Source of the DNA: Clostridium sp. CAG:448
GTDB taxonomy: Bacteria; Bacillota; Clostridia; Oscillospirales; CAG-272
Assembly: GCA_000433415.1 (NCBI GenBank)
Contig: FR890569.1
Coordinates: forward strand, 98,405 to 111,454
Direction: 5' to 3'
DNA: 13,050 nt
Shown here: in pieces, positions 12,514-13,050 of the stretch
Position numbering within the stretch: position 1 is the stretch's first letter
Layout: each line of letters starts with the position of its first letter
Notes under the pieces: generated by a model
The model's database searches: none
What the model was told of the DNA's origin: nothing
What the model saw: the letters and a program-made list of their open reading frames with translations, nothing else
Position numbers and translations under genes: made by a program

Positions 12514-13050
12514 TCATTCCGGCAGAACACGCGCGCAAAAATTCTCGCACGCCTTCTCTTTTTGCGCAAAATCCATGGCATACCCGTAAATATCCTCCAA
12601 TTCAAAATGATACTCCCCTGCACGTGCCATACAGGACAGTGCCAGGCGCATAAGATCGTCCCGCAGTCGCAAAACGCTGCGAACCTCCCCCCGCACCGCA
12701 CGCCACGCATCCCTGCGGACACATCTGCGCAGATCAATCGCATGCGTTTCAGCATCTATCTGCTCCGCAATCAAAAAGCCGACACCGCTTTGCGGCAGAT
12801 AAATGCCGTTCAGTCTTGACGGATCAAACGGATCGTGGACAGCCACCACATGGTGCCCCCGCTTTCTCGCACATGCATGCAGCGCGGCGTTCAACCGATA
12901 CTCCAATCCGTAAAAGCGGCGGATCAGAACGCACGGCTGTGCCATCTTCCGGATTCCATCCAGATGAACCACACCACGCATGCCCATCCCGTCCTGGAAC
13001 AAATGCTCTTCGGAAAATCCCTCACCGGTTCCGATTCTGGCGCTCAAACG
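12514..13050 (-). CDS. Unrecognised protein, C-terminal part only
   Basis: The frame is open from the right edge to a TGA at 12514-12516, giving about 178 residues with no visible true start; the first Met-capable codon near the edge (TTG at 13047) is probably internal. I cannot assign a family. The visible part begins with ARIGTGEGFSEEH and has MRGVVHLDGIRKMAQ, RRFYGLEYRL, RGHHVVAVHDPFDPSRLNG and a YLPQSGVGFLIAE strand, alternating hydrophobic strands and helices as in an alpha/beta nucleotide-handling fold. It ends with a charged helical region with YGYAMDFAQKEKACENFC. The P-loop, if any, would lie beyond the edge, so the ATPase idea is a guess. It converges with the plus-strand gene, leaving 25 bases with no clear terminator. 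Confidence 0.7.
   Translation of the reverse strand, partial: RLSARIGTGEGFSEEHLFQDGMGMRGVVHLDGIRKMAQPCVLIRRFYGLEYRLNAALHACARKRGHHVVAVHDPFDPSRLNGIYLPQSGVGFLIAEQIDAETHAIDLRRCVRRDAWRAVRGEVRSVLRLRDDLMRLALSCMARAGEYHFELEDIYGYAMDFAQKEKACENFCARVLPE

Overview
The window looks like chromosomal DNA of an anaerobic Clostridia-type member of the Bacillota, probably from a gut or fermentative habitat. The evidence is indirect. GC is close to half. Shine-Dalgarno sequences are strong (GGAGG type) and promoters are sigma-A-like with 17-bp spacers. There are a Gram-positive lipoprotein solute-binding protein, a MarR-controlled heterodimeric ABC exporter, and a sugar cluster of the type found in mucin- or glycan-using gut bacteria. 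The species cannot be named from this sequence alone. Every gene reads leftward (minus strand) except one at 11829-12488.

Region 1 (4263 down to 1, minus) is a sugar-nucleotide operon. From one good promoter it reads: a sugar nucleotidyltransferase, an N-acetylhexosamine 1-kinase-like enzyme (NahK family), a 203-bp palindromic repeat element, UDP-glucose 4-epimerase (galE), and aldose 1-epimerase (galM), which is cut by the left edge. Together these can form a Leloir-like route: mutarotation of a free hexose, anomeric phosphorylation, nucleotidyl transfer and C4 epimerisation. Kinase plus epimerase recalls the Bifidobacterium lacto-N-biose/galacto-N-biose pathway, but no GH112 phosphorylase is visible and the transferase is a pyrophosphorylase-type enzyme rather than GalT.

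Region 2 (8574 down to 4417, minus) is a self-contained drug/metabolite exporter operon. It has a promoter overlapped by a 7+7-bp inverted-repeat operator, a MarR-type repressor, two ABC half-transporters with complementary active-site defects (an asymmetric heterodimer), and a strong intrinsic terminator.

Region 3 (10000 down to 8608, minus) holds a housekeeping HU DNA-binding protein with its own promoter and hairpin, followed by an HSL-family alpha/beta hydrolase with its own terminator.

Region 4 (11729 down to 10088, minus) is a single-gene unit for a lipoprotein solute-binding protein. It has a near-consensus promoter, an EF-hand-like loop and a strong terminator, and no permease genes beside it.

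Region 5 (11829-13050) holds an unrecognised two-helix membrane protein on the plus strand, whose gene contains a perfect 16-bp inverted repeat. Convergent with it is the C-terminal part of an unrecognised protein cut by the right edge.

The least explained items are the palindromic repeat element inside the sugar operon, the inverted repeat inside the membrane-protein gene, and the two unrecognised genes at the right end. I see no rRNA, tRNA, CRISPR array, transposase or phage gene.
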